Source: Pleodorina starrii (lineage: Eukaryota; Chlorophyta; Chlorophyceae; Chlamydomonadales; Volvocaceae). Taken from it: a stretch of DNA of 64,000 bases. The notes below the pieces were generated by a model. It was not told the DNA's origin. It searched no databases and was given only the letters and a program-made list of their open reading frames with translations. The stretch spans positions 616,501 through 680,500 of the forward strand of contig BRXU01000010.1 of assembly GCA_030267565.1 (NCBI GenBank), in the 5' to 3' direction. Positions 10,723 to 22,180 of the stretch are shown here, piece after piece; within the stretch, counting starts at the first letter, position 1; every line of letters begins with the position of its first letter. The position numbers were made by a program, and so were the translations under genes.

Positions 10723-12324
10723 GCGCTTGCGTGCTTTCCCATGACCCCCTGTCACTGCTTGGCCGCGTGACGGGGGAGGGGAGGGGAGGCTCCCGCTGCG
10801 TTGGTTCGCCCCACCGCATTGGTCGGACGTGTCGGAGCCGTTTTGAGGGGCGTTTTACGCTTGGGCTTCTGATACGCTTGGGCTCCTGAGGTTGGGCCGG
10901 CCCCGGGGTACCGGTTCTGCGCCGCCAGCTGCCGTGTGGGGGCGATTCGAGCGCGGGTGTGCTCGCCACACTACCACCCACTCGAAAACGTACTTCGGAT
11001 GGGGTTATCGAGGAGGAGCTGTAGCCTTCCCCGAGGGCATGTGAACTGCCACTGTTGATGTACGCGAGAAATGGGGAGGTGGCGAGCTCTCGCGTGTTTT
11101 GAATGCAGTTTTCCGCGGGGACGCGTGCCTTTGTCCGGTCGGCTCATTTTGGACGGTGTAATCCGCGCCAGCTGCCTTTAGACGCGGCGCCGCACATCGC
11201 TTCACCCCCTGGCGCTTCCTATTAGATATCAATAGCATCTGTCTAGCTAAGGAGCTCTTCTCCGCCAAAATTGGGCCCTGGCTGAAAGCCGGGTTTGGAC
11301 CCTGCTTTGCCCGGCACGTGTACGTTTTATCCTCTTGCTGCTGGACGGCGGTTCATTGGCTCTTGCGAGGCGAGGTGGCCGAACGCGACGGGGGGCTCTT
11401 GAAACCCGTGGGTCTGCACCGGCCTCTCTAGTAGATGATACGTTTCTGGCGGCTGAGAGCATTTAGGCGTGGGCTTTTGTTGGGATGCCGTCGTGCGTGG
11501 GTGTGCAGAGTGTGGCTATCGGCCTTGGGAGCGCAGGCGCCGCGCAAAGTGGGGTCTCGGAGTGCGGGCCCTCCCAGGACTCGCCGGCGGGCGGGGGTGG
11601 GCCGTCATCAAGCGGTTAGCGGAGCGCAGAAAGGTCTGTCGTTGTTGTTCACCATCTTGGTTCCTTGTCGAGGCCGGCCCAGGGCTCAAGGAACCATACC
11701 CTTTTATCCTGTACCATTACCTGATGTATGTGTATGTGCGTGCTGTCTCGCTTGGGAGCGAGCTAACACAGCTTTTGACGTCTGTCAGCTCGTGTATGGT
11801 TTGCGAGCTACCGTCCTCCCAGTACCGGTATACCGGTGACTGCACTTTCAGACCGGGCTGTCGCGCCCCGCATGTGCAGCACCAGTCGCATGGTGGCCTC
11901 GCGGGTCCAGTCAGCTGGCGTGCCCCGTTTGCGCGGTACCGTACTTCGCTGGTCCGCTGGCGGGCGGAGCTGTGGACGGGTGTGGGCGTGCGGTGGGATG
12001 CTGCTGTGCATGAGGAGGTTTGGCTGGGGCGGTGCCGGTGGGCATCTAGAGTCGTTGAGCGTTGACGAGTCGCTGTTGCAGAGTTGGGGTCCGCCATGAC
12101 CCATTAGGCCGTTTGTCTTCGAGCCACGAGCGAGCGAAGAGCCGCCAAGTGAGGGAGGGTGCTACGAAAGTGGAGCCGTAGCGAGGACGAGTGGACGGAC
12201 GCCTAACGAGAGATGCGGCCGCGGTCCGATTCTCCAAAGGCTGATGGTCGTGGCAGCGAAAACGGAGTGTAACATTTGAATTACCGTCCCCTGCCTTGCG
12301 ACGGAATTCTTCTGTTACGTTACG

Positions 12325-12364
12325 TTACCGTTCACGGGCTCCGGCCTATACGTGGATATCCCCC
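12325..12364 (+). repeat. dispersed 40-bp motif, copy 2
   Basis: It carries accgttcacgggctccgg followed by cctatacgtggatatccc, with a few changes from the copies at 5744 and 24584. Confidence 0.8.
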
Positions 12365-12907
12365 TGCCTTGGGTGGATTTCGCGCTCCGCGCTCGATGAC
12401 TGCTGCCCGAGCTGCTGCTGCTCCAGACGGCGCCAGCCCCCACCACAAGCCCCCGCTGTCAGCGCACTCGCGCCTTTCCACACCCTTACCGGGTCGTGCC
12501 GGGCCATCCTCGTGGGGCCCAAATGAAGCGCGCAACAAAGGCGGCCTGTGCTCGGTGCAGGCCAGCGCCCGCAGCCCGCACCGCTCCCGAAATGCCAGGC
12601 GAAGCCCGACAGCACGCAAACATCAGCACCGGAACACGAACCTCTGACTACACGCACGTCAGCCCCTGTCCCTCTAAGCCTCACCAGCCCACACGCCACA
12701 CCACACACGGGAGATGCTGTCACTGAGATGACTGTCCCCCCCCCTCCCCCGAGGGTCCCTCCACTCACAATACCGTATGACAAGAGGAGACCGCTGCGCC
12801 CACCTCGCGAATTCTCAAGCACGCACCTCCTCCGTCCTGCCCGTGCTCGTGCTTGTGTCGCTCGCCGCTTCTGCCACCACACCCCTCGGCCTGGCTGTCA
12901 CGTCTTG

Positions 12908-12912
12908 TTACA
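12908..12912 (-). terminator. TGTAA poly(A) signal, cardiolipin synthase
   Basis: TGTAA on the minus strand lies about 215 bp past the stop codon of the synthase gene. TGTAA is the usual green-algal polyadenylation signal. Confidence 0.45.
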
Positions 12913-13124
12913 ACATCCGCACCCTGGCTGAACCTGGGTCGCAACGCAACGCACGCCTCCCCGCCCGTGTCGCGCCTGAGGCCCCATACCTACCTAGGGC
13001 TCCCCGTGCCAAACAGGCCACTGCCGAATCAAGCAATTGCGCTCCGCGGCGGCCAGCCTTGGGCTGCCTGCCCTACCTACCGACTGCCGAAAGCCCCAAC
13101 CACCAGCCGCCAAGGCCCCCCACA

Positions 13125-15557
13125 CTACTTGAACAGCTTCCCCTGGAGCGCCAGGGTGCCGTACGCCGCCAGCGACGCCGTCGTCGTCGCGGCGGTGGCC
13201 AGCTCCAGCGCCGTTACGACGTCGCCGTGCGGCCAGCCGTACATTCCCCGCGTCAGATAGCCCCCCAGCAGCAGCAGCTGCAGCACCGTGTTCGCCTTGC
13301 TGACCAACAGGGGCCGCATGAACGCAACACCCCCGACTCCCTCACCCGGGACCTCCCCTCCTAGGCCCTTCCCCGCGCCCGCGCCGGCGGCTTCGCTGCC
13401 GCCGCCTGCCGGCGGCAGCGGCGGCGGCTGCGCCGCCACGGGCGCCGTGTCGGCTGTCTGGAAGAAGGCCTCCCGGCCGGGCCAGCGCCAGCCGAATGCG
13501 CGCAGTCGGAACGCGACGGCGCCCGTCATCAGCAGCACGTCGCGGCCCACCACCACGACCGCCAGCCAGGGCGGCATGGAGCCATTGGCGAGCAGCGCGC
13601 CCGCCACACAGCCGATGAGGACCTGAGGGGTAAAAAGAAAATACCGCAGAGGGCGGGCCGTGTCACGTTCACCGGGGGAGGGGGGGGAAAGGGAGAGGAG
13701 GGGAGGGCCATGACGCCATGAGGGGAGGGGAGCGTTGGGAGGAGAGACGTGGATGGAGGAATGAGGGAGGAAGGGCGAGGAGTGGTGCGGAGAGGAGTGT
13801 TTTCTGGAGTGGAGCGCAGCGGCCGGCGGAAAAGCACCCAGCAAGTAGGAGGAGGCGGAGGGCGCTGCGCGGCCAAAATACCTTTGGGGGCGTCGCCTCC
13901 TGCTGTGCGCGCGGCACGCGCGGCGATGTGACGGCCACCCGGCCACCCGGCCAGCAGGCCCTGCCCAGCCCAGCCCGTCCAGCCCACCCAGCCAGCCAAC
14001 AGCCCTCAAACCATCCGCCCAAGCCAAAGCTGCCCCCTAAGCTCACCTTATCTGCGATCGGATCCAGGTACGATCCGAACACGGACGAGGCGCCCATGCG
14101 GCGAGCGAGGTAGCCGTCAAGCCAGTCGCTGGCCTGCGTTGCGGCGGAGTGCAATGGAGTGCAGTGCAGTGGGGGGAGGTGCAGTGGAGGGAGGGGCCGG
14201 GTCGGCGACAGGGTGGCAGTTGTTGGCGATGAGCTCGGGCAGCGAGTGATGGTGATGTTGATGGCGGTGGTGGAGATGGTGGTGGTGGTGGAGATGGTGG
14301 TGGTCTGGTCCCGCCCAGTTGTGGGCTGGAGGGTGCAAAAGACGAAACGCAGCGAGTTGAGGAATTGAGGCGCCGTTGGCGACGTGGGCTCTTGCCTCTT
14401 GGCGTGTGTGGCGCATGTCCGTATATACGGACATCCGTACTTCCGTACCCCGCAACGCCCCGGAGCGTTTTCAAATTTCAATGGATGGGAAGGAACGCAT
14501 CCGCGCCGCTGCTCGACACGCGCTCGATGCAGCACGACGTCTCGTCCAACCGCGCCGGATCTTCCGTACCCTGCGCCAGAATGTTCACTCCGCGCCATGT
14601 AGGCATCCCATACGGTGCCATCCCTCCACATCCCATATCCCACCACACACCTCACCAGATCCAGATCAGACCCAGATCCAAATCCGGATCCAGATCCCTC
14701 CTCACCCCGGAAATCGCGAGGGCCACCGTCGCCGCCTCGTAGTGCCCCTGTAGCAGCCAGTACCCGATCACCGGGCCGGACAGTAACCGCGCCGCCGACA
14801 CGGCATTCGGCATGTTGTACACGGTGTCCGCAGCGGCGACTGGAGGCGGCGAGGGCGGCGGTGCCGGCGCCCGGCCGTCCGCGCGGCTGTCGCCGCCGTC
14901 GGCTTCGGCGGCTGCCTTGCTCGACGACAGGAGGCGGAGGCCTGCGACCGACGGCTGCTGCTGCTGCTGTAGCCGCTGGAGAGTGGGGAGGGCGGGGAGG
15001 CGGGGGCAGGCCATGGCGGATGGGAGGGAGGCGAGTGCGCTGCCGGCCGAGGCCGTGGGGGCCAGCATCAGGCTGCTGATGATGCTGTATCTGCTGCTGC
15101 AGCTGCTGCTGCTGCTGTAGCCGCAGCTCAGATGATTGTCCCGCCGGCGTTGCAGTATGCCGGAGGACGGCGTGCAGAGCAGCTGTGGCAGGGCTGAGGT
15201 GCGGCAAAGGAGCGGGGTGCTCAGCGGCGGCGGTGCGGGGGGCGCGGAGCCCGGCGTCGCCAGAGCTGGGCAGCCCCGCCAAGGCGCCGCTCCAGAGCCC
15301 GAGTCAAGGTCGACGCTACGTGCTCCGGGTTTCCGGGTATCTGAATGCGCTGTCGGAACCGATGGCGCAGGACTTGGGACCCGTTGCCAGAGGTTGGTTG
15401 GCTGTTGAGAGCACGTGAAGACAGTAGATACTGGCACAGCGCCTGCTACCAGGCTGACGGCGTCCCGTGCGCGAGCCAAGCCACTTGGCGCCGAAGATGT
15501 GATGGCTGTCTCCGCCAGCAGCACCAAGCGTGCTGTTTGTTTAAATTGACGTCGCAT
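13125..15557 (-). CDS. CLS: cardiolipin synthase (CDP-alcohol phosphatidyltransferase)
   Basis: Three phase-0 exons (15557-14706, 14133-14047, 13622-13125) encode up to 478 aa. Exon 2 holds the complete catalytic signature of the family: D-x2-D-G-x2-A-R-x8-G-x3-D-x3-D. The C-terminal exon has [12 protein letters not shown], the SK-x-N-T-x-x-Q motif typical of mitochondrial cardiolipin and PG-phosphate synthases, followed by a hydrophobic helix. The enzyme joins CDP-diacylglycerol and phosphatidylglycerol to make cardiolipin in the inner mitochondrial membrane. The long N-terminus is Gln/Ala/Ser-rich. An internal ATG at 15068 would give a shorter protein whose start (RLLSSSKAA and arginines) looks like a mitochondrial presequence, and may be the true start because only 60 bp separate 15557 from the next gene upstream. 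A PG-phosphate synthase role is the main alternative. Confidence 0.85.
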
Positions 15558-15618
15558 CCTAAGTGTTTGATACAGCAGAGCCGGTTGGTGTATTTGGCGC
15601 CGTCCCTAGAGAGCGCGC

Positions 15619-15861
15619 CTAGTCTTGCTTGGTGTCCGCGCGGACGGGCGGTTCGCGACAGCCAAATGCCCTCGTGAAAATAACGACGATCGGAAGGAAC
15701 AAAAACACCATGCCGAGGGCAATGTAAAGCTCCGTTACTGGCATAGGCAAGTAGAAGCCCTTGCCCTGAGGCGCAGCATCGCTGAGATTGCCCATTGTGC
15801 AACTGAGCAGGCTGTGACAACTAAGCAGACTGAAACATTCAACCTTGTCGAGTAAAATCAA
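15619..15861 (-). CDS. membrane miniprotein, 58-80 aa
   Basis: An 80-codon frame begins at 15861. The alternative ATG at 15795 gives 58 aa starting MGNLSDAAPQGKGFYLPMP. One strongly hydrophobic span (ELYIALGMVFLFLPIVVIFT) is followed by a Cys and a charged tail ending in TKQD. The layout, one helix with a short lumenal N-terminus and charged C-terminus, is like small subunits of organellar or ER complexes, but I do not recognise it. It lies in tandem with the cardiolipin synthase gene, only 60 bp away, so the two may share transcripts, or the synthase start is further downstream. Confidence 0.55.
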   Translation of the reverse strand: MILLDKVECFSLLSCHSLLSCTMGNLSDAAPQGKGFYLPMPVTELYIALGMVFLFLPIVVIFTRAFGCREPPVRADTKQD

Positions 15862-17180
15862 TTGCCCGTATAATACCTGCGACTGTAATCTTTCGTATTT
15901 ATTTGATTAACAGTTTGCTTTTTGTACGACTGTAGGTGCCAACGGCCGTAACCAAAACCGGTCAGCTGCTTTTGTGGTGGGCTCAGGGAATGGGCGTGGG
16001 CTGCTGGGCCCGTGGCGTCGTAGGTCGTGGCCCTTACCCGCAACACCGCCAAATGCTAAATTCCAAACATAGGTCAAGCAGGGGCGGATTCTGACACATC
16101 GGGTTTGCGGCTGGGGATAATCTTGTGGCATATCGCCGTCTCGAGTGAAAAATCAAGGGGACGCCGGGCCTGGCCCGGCCTGAGAACCGCACCCAAGCGC
16201 TCGCGCAGGCTGCTGCGGGGTCATATATGTGCAATCGAACACTGGCTGCAGCCACCAGGAACCAAGAGAACCAAAGGAAATCACGAAGCCCAATCGTAAC
16301 GTAGCGCAGATTGCTGCGGGAGTATTTATGCATGCTACCCGCAGGCCCGCACATATCGTAGGCGGAAGGCCCATCCGACTCCACGAGAATGGCAGCTTTC
16401 GCAGTGCTCGAATGCATCAGAGTGACGTAACCCCGAAGGCGACTTCTAGCAGGTGTCCGGGGACATCCTTCGTCGCTTGTGAAAGGGTCCCAAGCCGTGT
16501 AACGGCGACTGTAGGCAGCAACAGAGGAAGTTCAAAGAGGGGGGAGCTGAAATGGGGGGAGACTGCCACTGCCTGCCGACAGTGTATCGTACCTGTATCG
16601 TAGAGGATTGTAGTGTATGCAGGCTGATCACCCGTACAGCGCGCACAGGTTGGGAGTATTATGACCAGCTTGGGCAAGCACGTGTCCTAAACTTCCCAAT
16701 GAAAGACGTTGATATACAGCGACGTGTAACGTGCTGGGATAATGCACGGCAGAGTCTTGTCGTCGAAGAGGGCGGGTACGGCCGCGACGCAACACCGGGC
16801 ACTCTACCTAGTCCGCGCCTATCCCCTACGAAGGGTCCCGTCGAAGCCAGCCCAGCTTCATTCCCTCACACCGCCCTCGATCCCTGTTAACCATTGCGAT
16901 TTACCCTGCTGGCAGCAGCAGTGTCCAGATCGGGCTGTGGGTTTGGCTACTGCAAAGCGGGAATCGTGCCTGGCGCAAGGCTGCCGAAAGTTTGAAGCTA
17001 TATTGGCAATGGAAGTATAAATGAAAAACTGTGTTATACGGCAAAGGCAATGCACGAGCAAAGTTCTGCATTACTGCTGTCGTGCGACGAGGGCCCTCTA
17101 GATCATTTAGGTGGTCTCAATCGCACAGACGAACCCCTTTTCGCCATTTGGATCACTTTCAAAAACAATCCTTTGCAAAC
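15862..17180. other. divergent intergenic region
   Basis: This is 1.3 kb between the miniprotein (-) and the PA2G4 homologue (+). It should contain both promoters. No open frame has recognisable content and no repeat stands out. Confidence 0.5.
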
Positions 17181-20100
17181 ATGTCTGACGAGGGCTCTCT
17201 TCAGGGCGAGGTGGAGCCCAACCTGAGCGTGGTGCGCAAACACTTTTAGCGAAATCCAACAGTCCGATCGCTTCCATGATAGTTGCTTTTTAACTGCGGA
17301 AACAATGCGACTGCGTGCAGCCCGAGGTCGTGACCAAGTACAAGGCGGCGGCGGACATTTGCAACCGTGAGTAGGAAATTGTCGGCGCTGGTGTGCCGGC
17401 CGGACCTGTGCGCTCACGCCGTGTGTCGTGCTCACAGGCGCCCTTCAGGCGGTCATCGAGGGATGCAAGGATGGCGCTAAAGTCGTGGACTTGTGCCGCA
17501 CTGGCGACACCTTTATCAACAAGTAGGGGCCGCCTTCCCTTGGCGAAAGAATTGCTGCACGCGCCGGGGCGATAATGAACTGAATTAATGCATCAAATTT
17601 CCAGGGAATGCGGCAACATCTACAAGGGCAAGCAAATCGAGAAGGGTGTCGCGTTCCCGTCTTGCGTCTCCGTCAACAGGTGAGCTCGGTATCTGCCACA
17701 TGCCCTTGTTGGACCACGAAAGGGTTCTCTTGAATAGAAAATGTGCTGACAACGAGCAGCTCGCAAGATCTGGGAAAGAATGGCACCTTGTCCGCGCATG
17801 CCCTTTCGGAAGGCCTCGGTTGGCCCACTAACGCTCGCTGCCCGCCCCAAACGCGCAGCGTCGTGGGCCACTACTCGCCCAACTCGGACGACGCGACTGC
17901 CCTTAAAGCTGGAGATGTTGTGAAGATGTGAGTATGGGCACCTTCCCCATGTGGGCATGCTTAGCTGTCAAGCAGCGAGCTGCAGTTGGCGCAACGTCGG
18001 ACTCCGCCGGGGCTGCTTCTTCCCGGGTCGGATCAGCCCAGACACCAACACATACCTCTGTAACAAACTGCGCCCTCTCGCGCAATGGCGTGACCGCAGT
18101 GACATGGGCTGCCACATCGATGGCTTCATCGCCACGCAAGCCACGACCGTCGTTGTCCAGGCCGGCGAGGCGCCCATCACCGGCCGCGCCGCCGACGTCA
18201 TTGCCGCGGCACGCACGGCGTTTGACGCGGCGGTGCGCTTGATACGCCCGGGCAAGCACATTGCCGATGTGGCCGGGCCGCTGCAGAAGATTGCGGAGGC
18301 GTACGGCTGCAACATGGTTGAGGGCGTCATGTCGCATGAGATGAAGCAGTTTGTGATCGATGGCAGCAAGTGCATCCTCAACAAGCCCACGCCGGACCAG
18401 AAGGTGGAGGATGCGGAGTTTGAGGAGAACGAGGTGTACGCCATCGACATTGTGGTCAGCACGGGCGAGGGCAAGCCGCGGGTGAGCGATGATACCACAG
18501 CGGGCTTTGAGGCCTGGGAGAGGGAGGGAAAAGGGAAAGTACAAGGGACATTACAGGTTGCGTGGGGGAGGGGGGCTTGATGGGTGGAGACCGGGTTCGG
18601 GGTTCAGGGAAGGGGGAGACGGGAGGGGTAAACTGCGGTTTTAAGGGTTTTAGGGTTTGTGAGCGGGACACGTACCCAGCTACGCAACCAGGTATGTTGA
18701 GGGCGGGTGGGGATGAGGGTGAGGAATTGAAGCAAGAGCCTCACACACGCGTCGAAGGGGCGGGGGGCAGTCGGCGCCGTCGGCTGCCGCAGGGAGCGTG
18801 CGAGGATGCCGGAGCCTTCAGCGGATTCAGCCACACCTCTCCTCTCCTCTCTTCTCCTCTTGGACTCATGGCCTCCACGTCTTCGGAGCATGTCGGGGTG
18901 GGCAGAGCCTGTCGGGGTGGGTGGGTGGGTGATTCGGAGAGGATCACTGGAAGAAGTACGGCAATGTGGGAGAAGTACGGCAACCGGGGAATGGACGGCA
19001 CCTCACTCGGCGCGCTCGTTCGCAGCGCGGGGGTATGTTCTGTTTAGATTGGCGGGGAATGGCGGAGAGGGGCACCGGTGAGGCCTTCGGAGCAACTTGG
19101 CCGAAAGGGATCCGGATCCATCGTCATGAGTCGTGCGGTCCAACAAACGCGGGGGAGGCCGTCTTGACGCCCGGGGGCGGGGTGTGGTGGGGTTGCGAGC
19201 CGCACCCAGTGTAAGCTCGTGGGTCAGCTCCGTTGGTCGACCCCCCGGTGTTGCGGACGAGTAAAGAGACACATGCGGAGGCGGAGCATGATGAGCACGT
19301 TTGGTGGACGAGCACGATTGGTGGACGAGCACGCCGGGGGGGTGAAGGGTTGAGGGTTGGAGGGGGCGGAAGTGTCCACGTTTCGGTGCGGGAGGTTGCG
19401 CGGGCTGCGGAGTGTCGTACAGTGCAGCCCCTGCGAGGGAAGCTAGGAGGGGTCCGCTCGGCTGCATTGGGACTGGATTGGGCTGGGCTGGACTGAACAG
19501 CGCGCATGGGGGGGGGGCGTTGTGACGCGAGGGAGAGTGCGCAAAGGAAACGCGATGTGACTTCCTCTGTGGCGAAATTCTAGCCATCTTGGTTGTAGCT
19601 GTCAGCTGAAGGGCTGCTGGGATGGCTCCAGGGAGGCGATCGGGACCGTTGGGGCGCACGGGGGGGCGGACGGGGAGGGGACGGGGAGAGGGAGGGAGGG
19701 CGGGGAGGCAGTGTCTTCCTGCCTGGCGGCGCGATGGGCGCTAGTCACGTTGCGGTACCGGTCGGCCTCATGAGCGCCTCGCCGCCGGGGAGACCCACAC
19801 GTCCAGGGGAGGGGCTCAGGCCCACCCAATCGGCCCGGCGGCTCGTTGTTGTGGCCCCCTCCGTTTTAACGGAGCAGTAACTCGAGTTGAGCTGGGTCTC
19901 CTGGGATTCAGTCGGCTTCGCCTCCGTTCTGCCCCACCGACCCCTCTCACCCCCGCCCCCTCCTTTCCCTACCTCACCCTGCCTTCGCCCGCTCCAATTC
20001 GCTCTCCCTCCCTCCTCTCTCCCTACCTCTCCTCCCCCCACCAATCGGCACCAATCACGCATCGCGTTCCTCCCCACCTACCTCCCTCACCTCCCCCCCT

Positions 20101-20916
20101 TCCTCTCCCCTCCCTCCTCGAGCCTATCACTCTCTGACCCTTTTCTCTCCATCTCCCTCCCTCCTCTCTACCCCCCCGGCAGGTGCTCGACGAGAAGGAG
20201 ACGACGGTGTACAAGCGCGCCCTGGAGGTGGCCTACCAGCTCAAGATGCAGGCCAGCCGCACCGTCTTTTCGCTGGTCAACGCCAACTTTGCGACCATGC
20301 CCTTCACCCTGCGTGCCCTGATGGATGAGGCCGCGGCCCAGAAGACTGAGCTCAAGGTCGGCCAACTCAAGCTGGGTCTGGTGGAGTGCCTAAACCACGG
20401 CCTGCTGCACCCCTACCCGGTTCTCCATGAGAAGGGCGGTGAGCTGGTGGCGCAGATCAAGGGCACGGTGCTGCTGATGCCCAACGGCAGCAGCATTGTC
20501 ACGAGCGCGCCGCGCCAGCCGGTCAGCAGCGAGAAGAAGGTGGAGGACCAGGAGATTCTGGATCTGTTGGCGACGCCCGTGAGCGCCAAGAGCGCCAAGA
20601 AGAAGAAGAACAAGGTGAGGCGGCGGGTGGAGGGAAACGGGGAGGGATTGGGAGGGAGGGGTTGGGTGGAGGGGAGGGAGGAGCGGAGAGGGGGGAGGAG
20701 AGGAGGTTTGTTAGGGTGGGTTGGTTGGCGGTGGTCTGGCGGTATATCTCGCGCTCACGCCTCAATTTGTGTCTCCTCGCCTTTGTCTTTGACTGACTTC
20801 TCTACGCTCCTCCCCCTGCCGCCTGTTGATTGTCCCCCTGTGTCGCCATTTGCGCCAATGATGCCACGCAGGACAAGGCCGCCGCCGCTGCGCCCGCCCC
20901 GGCCGCGGACGCGTAA
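17181..20916 (+). CDS. PA2G4: PA2G4/EBP1 homologue (M24 aminopeptidase-like fold)
   Basis: Eight exons agree in phase (17181-17231, 17321-17366, 17438-17522, 17605-17679, 17859-17927, 18100-18481, 20183-20614, 20872-20916). The product follows human PA2G4 throughout: VVTKYKAAADICN at the start, EKGVAFPSCVSVN, VVGHYSPNSDD, the MGCHIDGFIA strand, VEGVMSHEMKQFVIDG, MPFTLRALMDE, GTVLLMPNG and a lysine-rich C-terminus (KSAKKKKNK). The known family is a catalytically inactive methionine-aminopeptidase fold that binds ribosomes and double-stranded RNA and controls growth; plant EBP1 regulates organ growth. The Lys-rich tail fits nucleolar or ribosome binding. Intron 6 is 1.7 kb, far longer than the others, and holds a short interstitial telomeric repeat. 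The start is the ATG that puts the conserved N-terminus in frame. Confidence 0.95.
18637..18658. repeat. interstitial telomere-like repeat
   Basis: The sequence ttttaagggttttagggttt within intron 6 of the PA2G4 gene is close to the green-algal telomere unit TTTTAGGG. Confidence 0.75.
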
Positions 20917-22147
20917 TCGGAGCCAGCAATCGCCGCCAGCAGAGGGGGGAAAGCGGCTTTTGGAGAGACGGCCTTTGGGGCATGGAAGTCCTCGAAGCTG
21001 CTCAGGGAAGCTGCTCCCGGGAGGGAGGGCTGCTTTTTCGTTTTTTGGGGGAAGGGGTTGGTGTGGGGTGGGGCGTGGGGTCTTAGGGTTTCTCCTGTGG
21101 TGTGCAGTCGAGTCGAGTCGAGGAGGCACGATGTTGAAGGTGGTTGGTGTCTGGGATGCGACACGGATGGCGGCGGCAAGAGGAGGAAAAGCAGGAGGAA
21201 GAGGAGGAGGAGGATTTTGCCTCTTCACGTGCGTGCCTACTGCTAGTGTAGGGAGTTAGGGTGTCGCATCGCACCGCGCTGCTGCTGAGGGGTCGGCGTG
21301 TGTCGCCGCCCGAGAAGGGCGCGGAGCCGCTCTCCCTGCCGCACGGGGCATCCAGAGCCCTTTTTTGGGGGCCCCCGGCGCCCACCTCGCTGCAGGGCGC
21401 GGCGCCGCGTCGCCTGAGTTGGGGATTTTGGGTGGTCTTCGGTAATGGGAGCTGCGGCGATGGCTGTTCCCACCCGCGCATTGCATTTCGCAGGCCGACG
21501 TCTAGGCGCTAGCAGGAGAGGGCGGGAGACGCGCAAAGGGGGGATCATGGTTTTTGTTTTGCAGGCGTGTGTGTTGTTCGGAAATGTGCCCCCCCAGACA
21601 GCGGTGCGTCTTTTTGTGTGTGTGTTTGCGTAGGGTGCGCGGAAAGGGCCTGTCACCAGTTTTGCAGTGTGGTACTTTTAGTACGACAGGGTTTTGGCGA
21701 CATGCCCCGCGTGTATGACACGATTCGACACCCCCAAACCGGATCATCGCCGATGGCTTTTGCGCCGCGCGATGCGTGTGGTTGCCGCCGGTGACAACTT
21801 TTTAAATCCCCCCGTGTCAGCCAGCAACGTGTGCCGTACCTTGCCGTACATGACATTTGCACAAGCACGACAGTACGGCCGGAAAAGCGCGCCAGCACAG
21901 GCGGGTGCAGCTGATTGGGGGGAATGGGGCACGTCTTGCCACGAGCCGTGGGGTGAAGGGTGGCACCGCCGAACCGCCTGGGGCCTCGCGGGTGTGCCAG
22001 CTGGCGGGGACCAGGCGTCCAACAGCAACAGCAGCGTCGGGTGCGGTATTAGATGCACGCATACACGCACTCGGTGGGGAGGGGGGGGTTCCTTTCGGGA
22101 GGTCCGTCCTCTCTCCGCGGCGAAACGGTTTACTCACACCAGACCGG

Positions 22148-22180
22148 GAAAACCCTAAAACCTGCAAAACCCTAAAACCC
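22148..22180. repeat. interstitial telomere-like repeat
   Basis: Two aaaaccctaaaacc-type units lie on this strand, in the opposite orientation to the copies at 18637 and 49120. Confidence 0.75.

Larger units (their letters stand above)
10723..13124. other. intergenic, no confident gene
   Basis: This is 2.4 kb between the convergent RING-finger and cardiolipin synthase genes. It holds the 3' UTR of the RING gene (TGTAA near 11156), the likely 3' UTR of the synthase (TGTAA on the minus strand at 12908-12912) and a dispersed 40-bp motif at 12325. Open frames at 11469-12065 (+) and 11717-12097 (-) exist, but neither shows a recognisable domain or convincing splice structure. Confidence 0.5.
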